From NCBI RefSeq assembly GCF_026340565.1, contig NZ_JAPEPB010000001.1:3696501-3760500 (forward strand): a stretch of 64,000 nucleotides of DNA, in the 5' to 3' direction. How positions within the stretch are numbered: the stretch's first letter is position 1; the number at the start of each line of letters is the position of its first letter. The position numbers were made by a program, and so were the translations under genes. The notes beneath the pieces were generated by a model. It was not told where the DNA came from. It searched no databases and was given only the letters and a program-made list of their open reading frames with translations. The DNA is from Kitasatospora sp. NBC_01287. Its GTDB lineage: Bacteria; Actinomycetota; Actinomycetes; Streptomycetales; Streptomycetaceae. Positions 43,713 through 51,818 of the stretch are shown piece after piece.

Positions 43713-44984
43713 ATGACCACCGCGGGAACCGTCGTCATCGTCGACACCTACATGTCCACCCGCAGGCTGGCCCCGGAGTTCCACCGGGCCGGCTTCGCCA
43801 CGGTGCGGGTGCAGAGCACCGCCACCCCGCCGCTGGTCTACAGCGCGGGCCACGTCACCGAGGACTTCATCGACAACATCGTCCACCTCGGCGACCTGGC
43901 GGAGACGCTGCGCGCGGTGGCCAAGCACGAGCCGGTCGCCGTGCTGGCCGCCGGCGAGCTCGGGGTGGAGCTGGCCGACCGGCTGAGCGAGGAGCTCGGC
44001 CTGCCGACCAACGGCACCGCGCTGAGCCCGGCCCGCCGGGACAAGCACGTCCAGATCGAGACGGTCCGGCGCGCCGGGCTGCGCGCCGCCCGCCAGCTGC
44101 TGGTCACCAACGAGGCCGAACTCGCCTCCTGGCACCGGGAGATCGGCGGGCGGGTGGTGGTCAAGCCGCTGCGCAGCGCGGCCGGTGACGGGGTGGCCTT
44201 CTGCGACGAGCCGGCCGCCGCGCTGGCGGCCTATCGGGCGATCCTCACCAAGGAGACCATCTTCGGCGGCGCCAACGGCGCCGCCGTCGCCCAGGAGTAC
44301 CTGTTCGGCGGCGAGTACGTGGTGAACACGGTCAGCCGCGACGGCCGCCACCAGGTGACCGACATCTGGAAGTACACCAAGGTCGACACCAACGGCGTGC
44401 GGGACCTGATCGCCGGTGCCTACCTGCTGCCCCGGCACGGCGAGGTCCAGGACCAACTGGTGCCCTACGCCTTCGAGGTGCTCGACGCGCTCGGGATCCG
44501 GCACGGGCCGGGCCACTTCGAGATCAAGCTGACTCCGGACGGCCCCTGCCTGGTGGAGGTGGGCGCCCGGCTGTCCGGCCTGGACAAGCCGTACTACGCC
44601 CGGGTGGGCACCGGCCAGTCCCAGCTGGACTGGGTGGTCGACGCCTACGCGCGCCCCGAGCGCTTCCACGAGCAGGTCGGCCAGAGCTACCGGATCCACT
44701 CGCACGTGGGCATCGCCACGCTGGCCGCCCCGTTCGAGGGCACGCTGGCCGGCTACCCGCTGCTGCCGGTGGTCGAGCAGTTGGAGAGCCACCACGACAC
44801 CCGGCTGCTGGTACCGGTCGGCGGTCGGCTGCGGCGCACCGTGGACGACATGACCTGGCCGGTCACCATCGGCCTGGCCCACCCGGTGCCGGACGTGCTG
44901 CTGCGCGACCTCAACACCATCAAGTACCTTGACGGGCCCGGCTTCTACCGACTGGCGGAGCCGACCCCCGGGCACGCCTCATGA
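43713..44984 (+). CDS. ATP-grasp ligase 2
   Basis: This 423-aa ATP-grasp enzyme is of the L-amino-acid ligase type. Landmarks are SPARRDKHVQIETVRRAGL near residue 105, VVVKPLRSAAGDGV near 148, the acidic AQEYLFGGEYVVNTVSRDG near 195 and the metal/phosphate site CLVEVGARLSGLD near 285, with Gly where Asn is usual. It begins 3 bp after the cupin stop and ends in an ATGA overlap with the next ligase. It probably forms an amide (or hydrazide) bond on the hydrazinoacetate-derived unit. Confidence 0.85.
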   Translation: MTTAGTVVIVDTYMSTRRLAPEFHRAGFATVRVQSTATPPLVYSAGHVTEDFIDNIVHLGDLAETLRAVAKHEPVAVLAAGELGVELADRLSEELGLPTNGTALSPARRDKHVQIETVRRAGLRAARQLLVTNEAELASWHREIGGRVVVKPLRSAAGDGVAFCDEPAAALAAYRAILTKETIFGGANGAAVAQEYLFGGEYVVNTVSRDGRHQVTDIWKYTKVDTNGVRDLIAGAYLLPRHGEVQDQLVPYAFEVLDALGIRHGPGHFEIKLTPDGPCLVEVGARLSGLDKPYYARVGTGQSQLDWVVDAYARPERFHEQVGQSYRIHSHVGIATLAAPFEGTLAGYPLLPVVEQLESHHDTRLLVPVGGRLRRTVDDMTWPVTIGLAHPVPDVLLRDLNTIKYLDGPGFYRLAEPTPGHAS

Positions 44985-46225
44985 CGCCTCTCGACCCCGG
45001 CGGCCACATCACCGTCATCCACCGCTGGCGGGACCGGTACGCCGACTACGCGCGCTACCTGGACCACGGGCGGACCAGGGTCAGTTACATCACCACCGAG
45101 GTCGGTGTCGCCGCGGTGCCGCCCGGCGCCGTGGAGACCGTGCTGGTGACCGCGACCGACGATCTGGCCCAGGTCCGCCCGGCCGTCGAGCAGTTGGCCC
45201 GGCGGCACGGCCCGCAGCACGCGGTGGTCGCGCTCAAGGAGGACGACCTGTCGGTGGCCGCCCAGCTGCGCGCCGAGCACGGGTGGCCCGGACAGCTGCC
45301 CGAGCAGCTGCTGCCGTTCCGGGACAAGCTGGTAATGGCCACGGCCGTGCTCGAACACGGCCTGGCGGTACCGGAGTTCGCCTCGGTGCAGAGCGCGGAG
45401 GAGGTGGCCGGCTTCGGCGAGAAGTTCGGCTGGCCGGTGATCGTCAAGCCGCGGGTCGGCAGCTCCAGCGAGGGCGTGCGCAAGGTGGCCGGCCCCGAGC
45501 AGGCCCAGGCGATCGCCTTCGACGACCAAGTGCCGCTTCTGGTGCAGGAGTTCGTCCCGCACCAGATCTACCACGTGGACGGGGTCTTCGACGGCCGGGC
45601 CCTCGGACCCTGCCGGGCCTCCCGCTACCTGCACACCTGCCTGGACTTCCGCAGCGGCCAGTACCTCGGCTCGGTGGAGGAGGACGATCCCGAAGTCAAC
45701 GCCGCGATCGCCGAGTTCACCGAGCAGGTGGTGCGCGCGCTGTCCGCCGGGCCGCTCGTCTTCCACCTGGAGGTCTTCGTCGAGCGCCCGGCGCCAGGCC
45801 GGCCAGGCCGCCCGGTCTGCAGCTTCCTGGAGATCGGGGCCCGGGTCGGCGGCGCGGAGATCCCCTTCCTCTGGCGCGACGTGCACGGTTACGACCTGAT
45901 GGAGGCGGCCTTCCGGATCGCACTGGGCGCACCCCCCGCGTCCAGCGGCGCTCCCGCGCCGACCGGCGAGCTGGCCGGCTGGCTGCTGGTCGGCGCCCCG
46001 GCGGCGCGGCCCTGCCGGGTGCTGGAGGTCACCCCGATGGTCGGCCGGGTGCCCGGCCCGTACGCGGAGTCACTGCTGCGGCCGGGCGAGGTGATCCCGG
46101 CGGCCGACGCGTACTACGAGCACGTCGGGGGCCGCTTCCGGTTCCGCGGCACGAGCAGCGCGGAGCTGGCCGAGGCCATCACGGCCACCGCCCGGGACTT
46201 CCGGGTCACCGCCGCACCGAGCTGA
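44981..46225 (+). CDS. ATP-grasp ligase 3
   Basis: This 414-aa ATP-grasp enzyme has PFRDKLVMATAVLEHGL near residue 110, WPVIVKPRVGSSSEGVRKV near 150, LLVQEFVPHQIYHVDGVFDG near 185 and FLEIGARVGGAEIP near 283. The motifs fit carboxylate-amine ligases. With the ligase just before it, two consecutive ATP-dependent couplings are suggested, as in ligase-built dipeptides and tripeptides. The stop is followed by about 50 bp containing a strong GGAGGAGG site for the next gene. Confidence 0.85.
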   Translation: MTPLDPGGHITVIHRWRDRYADYARYLDHGRTRVSYITTEVGVAAVPPGAVETVLVTATDDLAQVRPAVEQLARRHGPQHAVVALKEDDLSVAAQLRAEHGWPGQLPEQLLPFRDKLVMATAVLEHGLAVPEFASVQSAEEVAGFGEKFGWPVIVKPRVGSSSEGVRKVAGPEQAQAIAFDDQVPLLVQEFVPHQIYHVDGVFDGRALGPCRASRYLHTCLDFRSGQYLGSVEEDDPEVNAAIAEFTEQVVRALSAGPLVFHLEVFVERPAPGRPGRPVCSFLEIGARVGGAEIPFLWRDVHGYDLMEAAFRIALGAPPASSGAPAPTGELAGWLLVGAPAARPCRVLEVTPMVGRVPGPYAESLLRPGEVIPAADAYYEHVGGRFRFRGTSSAELAEAITATARDFRVTAAPS

Positions 46226-46277
46226 CGGGCCGCCAGAAGGGTCGCGACCGGGAAGGACGAGGAGGAGGTGAGGCGAG

Positions 46278-46835
46278 GTGCGTGACAGCCGATGGCCCCG
46301 GCCGCCGGGAGCGACGGTGTGGCTGACCGGGCTGCCCAGCGCCGGGAAGTCCACGGTGGCCGGCACGCTGGCGGACGACCTGGCCCGGCGGGGCCGGCGG
46401 GTCGAGGTGCTGGACACCGACCAGGCCCGCCGCTTCCTGCCGGCCGGCCTGGGCCTGTCACGCGCGGACCGCGGCACCAGCGTGCGGCGGATCGGCCGGG
46501 CTGCCCAGGTGCTGGCCCGCAACGGCGTCCTGGTGCTGGTCCCGGTCCTCGCCCCCTACGCCGAGGACCGGGCGGCGGTGGCCCGGGGCCACGCGGTGGG
46601 TGGCGTCTGCTTCCTGGAGGTGCACGTGGCCGCGCCGCTGGCGGTCTGCGCGGAACGCGACGTGCAGGGCCTGTACGCCCGGCACGCCGACGGCATGCTC
46701 AAGGGCCTGGTCGGCATCGACGCGCCGTACGAACCGCCCGTCACCGCCGACCTGCGGCTGGAGACCCATCTGCAGTCCGTCGAGGAGTCGGTGGCCGCGC
46801 TGCGCGCCGCCCTGCTGGAGAGGGGCCTGCTGTGA
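46278..46835 (+). CDS. divergent APS-kinase-like protein
   Basis: This 185-aa P-loop kinase is of the CysC family (GLPSAGKST at residues 18-26, C-terminal GLYARHADGMLKGLVGIDAPYEPP). The substrate motifs differ from the complete APS kinase in cys[11 protein letters not shown] is DTDQARRFL, and the [10 protein letters not shown] block is VPVLAPYAEDR. A second APS kinase would be redundant, so it may phosphorylate another substrate or be regulatory. GTG at 46278 follows GGAGGAGG; the stop overlaps the lipoprotein start (GTGA). Confidence 0.82.
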   Translation: MRDSRWPRPPGATVWLTGLPSAGKSTVAGTLADDLARRGRRVEVLDTDQARRFLPAGLGLSRADRGTSVRRIGRAAQVLARNGVLVLVPVLAPYAEDRAAVARGHAVGGVCFLEVHVAAPLAVCAERDVQGLYARHADGMLKGLVGIDAPYEPPVTADLRLETHLQSVEESVAALRAALLERGLL

Positions 46836-47971
46836 CCACCACCCACCGCCCGCACCACCGCCCGCACCACCACCCCGCCCTCGTCACCGCGCTGGCCATC
46901 GCCCTCGCCGCCGCCCTCGCCCTGCTGACCGGCTGCGGCTACGGCTCCAAGGCGCCCACCCGCTACGGCGCCGGTGCGCCCGGCCCGGCCGCGAGCGGCG
47001 CCGAGCTCTCCGCGGGCACCGTCCGGATCGGCTACTTCGCCAACCTCACCCACGCCACCGCGCTGATCGGTACCTGGGACGGGCGGTTCGCCCGGGCCCT
47101 GGGCGGCACCCGGCTGCGCACCCAGGTCTTCAACGCCGGACCGGCCGAGATCGAGGCGCTCAACTCCGGTGCCATCGACATCGGCTGGATCGGCCCGGCA
47201 CCGGCGGTCAACGGCTGGGCCAAGTCCGGCGGACAGGCGCTGCGGATCATCTCCGGCGCCACCTCCGGGGGTGCCGAACTCGTGGTCAACCCGGCCCGGA
47301 TCAGCGACGTGGCCGACCTGCGGGGCAAGCAGGTCGCCACCCCGCAGCTGGGCAACACCCAGGACGTCGCGCTGCTCGACTTCCTGTCCGCACACGGGTT
47401 CCGGGAGGACCCCAGGACCGGCCGGGGCGATGTCTCGGTGGTCCGCACCGACAACGCGCTGACCCCCGCGGCCTACGCCGCCGGTCGGCTGGACGCCGCC
47501 TGGGTCCCGGAGCCGGTCGCCTCCCAACTGGTCGCCGAGGGCGCCAAGGTGCTGGTGGACGAGCGCTCGCTCTGGCCGGACGGCGCGTTCGTGTCGACCA
47601 ACGTGGTCGTCTCGCCGGCCTTCCTGCGCGCCCACCCGGACGTGGTGCGCGCGGTGCTGACCGCCTCGGTGGAGACCAACGCGTGGATCGGCGCCCACCC
47701 GGACGAGGCGAAGCAGCAGGCCGGCGCCGCGCTCCGAGCGCTGACCGGCAAGGCGCTGCCCCCCGCCGTGCTGGAGCGGGCCTGGTCCGCCTTCACCGTC
47801 ACCGACGACCCGCTCGCCGCCACCCTCAGGGCGCAGGCCGCGCACGCGGTGACCGCCGGCCTGCTCGACCCGCCCGACCTGGCCGGCATCTACGACCTGG
47901 CCCCGCTCAACCAGGTGCTCGCCGCCGAGCACCGGCCGGGCGTCACCGCCGCCGGCCTCGGCACCCAGTAA
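46832..47971 (+). CDS. SsuA/TauA-type solute-binding lipoprotein
   Basis: This 379-aa ABC solute-binding protein has a His-rich n-region, a hydrophobic stretch and lipobox LLTGC with Cys35. The mature part shows VRIGYFANLTHATALIG, AEIEALNSGAIDIGWIGPAPAVN and VNPARISDVADLRGKQVATP, typical of the nitrate/sulfonate/taurine-binding family. Genes of this type follow cysDN/cysC in streptomycete sulfate assimilation loci, so sulfate or a sulfonate is the likely ligand. GTG at 46832 overlaps the kinase stop. Confidence 0.9.
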   Translation: MTTTHRPHHRPHHHPALVTALAIALAAALALLTGCGYGSKAPTRYGAGAPGPAASGAELSAGTVRIGYFANLTHATALIGTWDGRFARALGGTRLRTQVFNAGPAEIEALNSGAIDIGWIGPAPAVNGWAKSGGQALRIISGATSGGAELVVNPARISDVADLRGKQVATPQLGNTQDVALLDFLSAHGFREDPRTGRGDVSVVRTDNALTPAAYAAGRLDAAWVPEPVASQLVAEGAKVLVDERSLWPDGAFVSTNVVVSPAFLRAHPDVVRAVLTASVETNAWIGAHPDEAKQQAGAALRALTGKALPPAVLERAWSAFTVTDDPLAATLRAQAAHAVTAGLLDPPDLAGIYDLAPLNQVLAAEHRPGVTAAGLGTQ

Positions 47972-47990
47972 CGAAAGGCCCGAACCGCGT

Positions 47991-48854
47991 ATGACCGCAC
48001 CGCGTACGACCGCACCACCCAGCAGCACCGCACCGCTCGGCGCCACCACACCACCCAGCAGCACCGCACCACCCAGCAGCACCGCACCGCCCAGCACCGT
48101 GCCACCGGCCGCCGTCACCCTGCGGCAGGTGTCCAAGTCCTTCGGCCGCCCCGGCAGCGCCGCCGGTCCCGTGCTGTCCGACATCAGCCTGGAGGTCGCC
48201 CAGGGCGAGTTCCTCTGCCTGCTCGGCGCCTCCGGCTGCGGCAAGTCGACCCTGCTCAACCTGATCGCCGGGCTGGAGCACCCCACCGCCGGCCGGATCG
48301 AACTGCCCGGCGGCCGGGCGGCGCTGATGTTCCAGGAGCACGCGCTGCTGCCCTGGCTGACCGCGGGCCAGAACATCGAGCTGGCACTTCGGCTGCGCGG
48401 GGTCCCGCGCGGCGAGCGCCGCCCCGAGGCGCAGCGGCTGCTGGAGCTGGTCCGCCTCGGCGGCGCCCACCGCAAGCGGGTGCACGAGCTCTCCGGCGGC
48501 ATGCGCCAGCGCGTCGCGCTGGCCCGGGCGCTGGCCCAGGACGCCGAGGTGCTGCTGATGGACGAGCCCTTCGCCGCGCTGGACGCGATCACCCGCGACG
48601 TACTGCACGAGGAGCTGATCCGGATCTGGAGCGGCACGCGGACCTCCGTCGTCTTCGTCACCCACAACGTCCGCGAGGCGGTGCGACTGGCCCAGCGGGT
48701 GGTGCTGCTCTCCTCCCGGCCCGGCCGGGTGGCCCGGGAGTGGCGGATCGACCTGCCGCAGCCACGCCGGACCGAGTCGGCCGCGGTGGCCGGCCTCGCC
48801 GCCGGGATCACCGACCAGCTCCGGGAGGAGATCCGCCGCCATGTCCAACACTGA
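47991..48854 (+). CDS. SsuB/TauB-type ABC transporter ATPase
   Basis: This 287-aa ATPase has Walker A GASGCGKST near residue 82, signature LSGGMRQRVALARALAQD near 165, Walker B VLLMDEPFAALD near 186 and switch His in FVTHNVREAVRLAQ. The first 40 residues are a Pro/Ser/Thr repeat (SSTAPP-type) with no known role. It pairs with the permease, which it overlaps by 14 bp. Confidence 0.92.
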   Translation: MTAPRTTAPPSSTAPLGATTPPSSTAPPSSTAPPSTVPPAAVTLRQVSKSFGRPGSAAGPVLSDISLEVAQGEFLCLLGASGCGKSTLLNLIAGLEHPTAGRIELPGGRAALMFQEHALLPWLTAGQNIELALRLRGVPRGERRPEAQRLLELVRLGGAHRKRVHELSGGMRQRVALARALAQDAEVLLMDEPFAALDAITRDVLHEELIRIWSGTRTSVVFVTHNVREAVRLAQRVVLLSSRPGRVAREWRIDLPQPRRTESAAVAGLAAGITDQLREEIRRHVQH

Positions 48855-49806
48855 GACCTGCCAACAGCCCGCCGGCGGGACAACCGGCAACAGCACCAGC
48901 ACCGGCGCCGAGACCAAGACCGGCACCGAAGACTCCTCCCTGGCCGACCTGGCCGACCTGGGCGCCGGCCTGGACGCCCTGGAGAGCACCGCCCCCGAGC
49001 GCCGCTCGCTGACGCGCGCCCTGGCCGCCAGGGCGCTGCCGCCGCTGACCGCGATCGCGCTGGTGCTGCTGCTCTGGCAACTGGCCTGCGCCGCCCACCT
49101 CAAGCGCCCCGACCTGCTGCCGGGGCCGCTGGACGTCTGGCGCAGCCTGCACGAGCAGTGGCTCGAAGGCACCATCCTCGGCACCATCTGGACCTCGCTC
49201 TCGCGCGGCGCCCTCGGCTTCCTGGCCTCGGTGCTGATCGGCACCCCGATCGGGCTGCTGGTGGCCAGGAGCAGGCTGGTGCGGGCCGCGATCGGCCCGA
49301 TCCTCTCCGGCCTGCAGGCCATCCCCTCGGTCGCCTGGGTGCCCGCCTCGGTGATCTGGTTCGGGCTCAGCGGCGCCACCGTCTACGCCGTGGTGCTGCT
49401 CGGTGCGGTGCCCTCGATCGCCAACGGGCTGGTCGCGGGGGTCGACCAGGTGCAGCCGATCCACCTGCGGGCCGGCCGCAACCTGGGGGCGCGGGGCCTG
49501 CGCGGGATCCGGTTCGTCCTGCTGCCGGCCGCGCTGCCGGGCTACCTGGCCGGCCTCAAACAGGGCTGGGCCTTCGCCTGGCGCTCCTTGATGGCCGCCG
49601 AACTGATCGCCAGCTCCCCCGATCTGGGCCTGGGCCTGGGCCAGACGCTGGAGAACGCCCGCGAGGCGCAGGACATGCCCGGGGTGCTGGCCACCATCAT
49701 CCTGATCCTGCTCGTGGGCGTCGGCATCGACCTGCTGGTCTTCGCCCCGCTGGAGCGCCACGTGCTGCGCTCCCGCGGCCTGCTCGGCCCCCGCCGCACA
49801 GGTTGA
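48841..49806 (+). CDS. SsuC/TauC-type ABC transporter permease
   Basis: This 321-aa membrane protein has an extra N-terminal Thr/Gly-rich segment (about 60 residues) and then about six transmembrane helices with the ATPase-contact loop LIASSPDLGLGLGQTLENAR near residue 255 and the typical IPSVAWVPASVIWFG. It completes the sulfonate/sulfate-type importer. It is the last gene of the island; 48 bp later the histidine kinase gene ends from the other strand. Confidence 0.92.
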   Translation: MSNTETCQQPAGGTTGNSTSTGAETKTGTEDSSLADLADLGAGLDALESTAPERRSLTRALAARALPPLTAIALVLLLWQLACAAHLKRPDLLPGPLDVWRSLHEQWLEGTILGTIWTSLSRGALGFLASVLIGTPIGLLVARSRLVRAAIGPILSGLQAIPSVAWVPASVIWFGLSGATVYAVVLLGAVPSIANGLVAGVDQVQPIHLRAGRNLGARGLRGIRFVLLPAALPGYLAGLKQGWAFAWRSLMAAELIASSPDLGLGLGQTLENAREAQDMPGVLATIILILLVGVGIDLLVFAPLERHVLRSRGLLGPRRTG

Positions 49807-49854
49807 AGATCAAGCTGGTCCTGTCCGGCCGAGCCGCGCCCACGAACGAGCGCC

Positions 49855-51102
49855 CTACGCCTCCACCCGCACGCCCAGCGGCACCAGGGCGCGCAGCCGG
49901 AAGCCCTTGCCGCCGCGGCCCGGCGAGGTCTCCAGGCGGCCGCCGACCAGGGCCAGCCGCTCGTCCAGGCCGGACAGGCCGTTTCCGGGGCCGGCCTTGC
50001 CGGGGCCGCGGCCGTTGTCGCTGATCTCCAGGACGGCGAACCGGGCGCCCTCGCCGTCCCAGGTCTCGTCCATCGCCAGGGTGCAGTGGGTGGCGCCGTC
50101 GGCGTGCCGGACGATGTTGGTGACCGACTCCCGCAGCACCCAGGCCAGTGTCTCCGCCTCGGCGACCCCCAGCCCCGGGCGGTCCTCGGCCACCGCGGGC
50201 GGCGCCTCCAAGGTGACCCCGGCAGTGGCCAGCGCGCTGCGGGCAGCAGCCAGTTCGACGCCCAGGGTGGGCCGGCGGTAACCGCTGACCGCGCCGCGCA
50301 CGTCGATCAGCGACTGCCGGGCCACCTGCTCGATGTCGGCCACCTGGGCGCGGGCGGCCTCGTCCTTGTCGGCGTCCATGAACCGCCCGGCCAGCTCACT
50401 CTTCAGCGTGATCAGCGAGAGCGAGTGCCCGAGCAGGTCGTGCAGGTCGCGGGCCATCCGCAGCCGCTCCTCGGCCGCCGCCAGCTGCGCGGCGGTCTCC
50501 CGCGCCTCGCGCAGTTCGCGCATCGCGCCGACCAGTTGCTGCAGACCGGTCATCGCCGCGCCGCTCAGGAAGGTCGGGACCAGCAGACTGGTCAACGCCC
50601 CGCTGCGCGCACCGGTGGCCAGCCCCTCCGCGGCCACCATCGCGGTGACGAGGGCCACCCCCGGCAGAGCGAACCGCGCCGGCAGCACCGCGCCGACCGC
50701 CACCGAGAGGTACGGGAAGAGGCCCAGCCAGTTGCCGCTCAGGGTGCACCCGGTGGTGACCGCGATCGCCGCCATCAGCACCAGCAGCGGGTAGCTGCCC
50801 CGCCACCGGACGCCCCGCATCGAGCGGAAGAAGACCAGCACCAGGTAGCCGGCGAGGAACGCCGCCAGCGCCACCCAGCCGGCCACCCGCACCGGAACCG
50901 AATAGTGGCCGGTCACCAGGTCCTGCACCGGGTAGTACAGGTAGAGCATCCACAGCAGCATCCAGCAGAGCTTCACCAGCACCTGCTTGCGGGTCTCCGG
51001 GGTCGAGCCGGGGTAGGCCCCGGGCTTCGAGCGCCCCTGGCCCTCCCGCCCGAGCTGGTCGGGGCGGTGGTCCAGGGGCGCGTCGGGCATGCGGGACATC
51101 AT
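49855..51102 (-). CDS. DesK-like sensor histidine kinase
   Basis: This 415-aa kinase has about five N-terminal transmembrane helices (residues about 35-195), a HisKA_3 dimerisation motif with the phospho-His in ERLRMARDLHDLLGHSLS near 222, and a HATPase domain (ESVTNIVRHADGA, EISDNGRGPG, GLSGLDERLALVGG). ATG at 51102 overlaps the permease stop. A response-regulator gene would be expected right after it; instead the accessory island begins, and a matching regulator is found at 27246-27899 on the same strand. Confidence 0.9.
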   Translation of the reverse strand: MMSRMPDAPLDHRPDQLGREGQGRSKPGAYPGSTPETRKQVLVKLCWMLLWMLYLYYPVQDLVTGHYSVPVRVAGWVALAAFLAGYLVLVFFRSMRGVRWRGSYPLLVLMAAIAVTTGCTLSGNWLGLFPYLSVAVGAVLPARFALPGVALVTAMVAAEGLATGARSGALTSLLVPTFLSGAAMTGLQQLVGAMRELREARETAAQLAAAEERLRMARDLHDLLGHSLSLITLKSELAGRFMDADKDEAARAQVADIEQVARQSLIDVRGAVSGYRRPTLGVELAAARSALATAGVTLEAPPAVAEDRPGLGVAEAETLAWVLRESVTNIVRHADGATHCTLAMDETWDGEGARFAVLEISDNGRGPGKAGPGNGLSGLDERLALVGGRLETSPGRGGKGFRLRALVPLGVRVEA

Positions 51103-51818
51103 GCCTGCTTGGTGTCCCGGCGGTACAGGTAGCCCGCGGCGACGACGAACGCCACCAGGAATCCGGCCAGCTCGGCGGCGGCCGTGGTGTCGAAGGAGAC
51201 GCCGGGGCGGATGAAGGCGGCCAACTGGTTGTAGAGGTAGACCGGGTTGAACCGGGCGATGCTCTTCAACGTGCCGGAGACCGGGTACCAGGTGCCGCCG
51301 AAGGCGGACATCAGCATGTAGACGATCATCACGATCGGCTGCACCGCGCTCGGCTCCGCCGCGTACCCGAGCGCCACCCCGAGCGCCGCGAAGACGAAGC
51401 TGCCCAGCCAGATCACCGCGGCGAGACCCAGCCACTGCCCGGCCTCCAGCCGCACGCCCTTGAGCTCGCCAAGGGCGAAGACCACCAGGATCGCCGGCAG
51501 CGTGGTCGCCGCGCAGGAGCAGATCTTGGCCACCGCGTAGGCCCGCCCGGGCAGCGCGGTCAGCCGCAGCTGGCGCACCCAGCCGCTCTTGCGCTCCAGC
51601 GAGATCCGCTGCGCGCTGCCGGTGAGCACCGCGCCGACCGCGCCGAAGGTGGCCATCGAGACCATGAAGTACGACTTGGCGCTCACCCCGCCGGCCATCC
51701 CGTTGCCGTAGGCGCTGACGAAGAAGAAGTACATCAGCGCCGGGTAGAGGATGGTGAAGAAGAGGTAGCGCCGGTTGCGCAGGGTGCGCAGGATCTCCAG
51801 CTTGATCAGGGTCCTCAT
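51099..51818 (-). CDS. ABC-2 type exporter permease
   Basis: This 239-aa permease has about six helices: LFFTILYPALMYFFFVSA, then FGAVGAVLTGS, and later MIVYMLMSAFGGTWYPVSG, as in the DrrB/YhhJ group. It begins within the ATGA that ends the ATPase gene and ends in an overlap with the kinase start, so ATPase, permease and kinase form one operon. The likely cargo is a drug, lipid or peptide sensed by the kinase. Confidence 0.9.
   Translation of the reverse strand: MRTLIKLEILRTLRNRRYLFFTILYPALMYFFFVSAYGNGMAGGVSAKSYFMVSMATFGAVGAVLTGSAQRISLERKSGWVRQLRLTALPGRAYAVAKICSCAATTLPAILVVFALGELKGVRLEAGQWLGLAAVIWLGSFVFAALGVALGYAAEPSAVQPIVMIVYMLMSAFGGTWYPVSGTLKSIARFNPVYLYNQLAAFIRPGVSFDTTAAAELAGFLVAFVVAAGYLYRRDTKQA

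Noticed and set aside
28487..46225. Negamycin biosynthesis cluster
   Set aside because: The hydrazine and methylation functions fit, but no lysine 2,3-aminomutase or suitable hydroxylase is present, and the PAPS module is unexplained by negamycin.
27892..49855. Integrative element with att sites around the island
   Set aside because: No integrase, tRNA gene or direct repeat at the borders was seen by eye, so a site-specific element cannot be supported.
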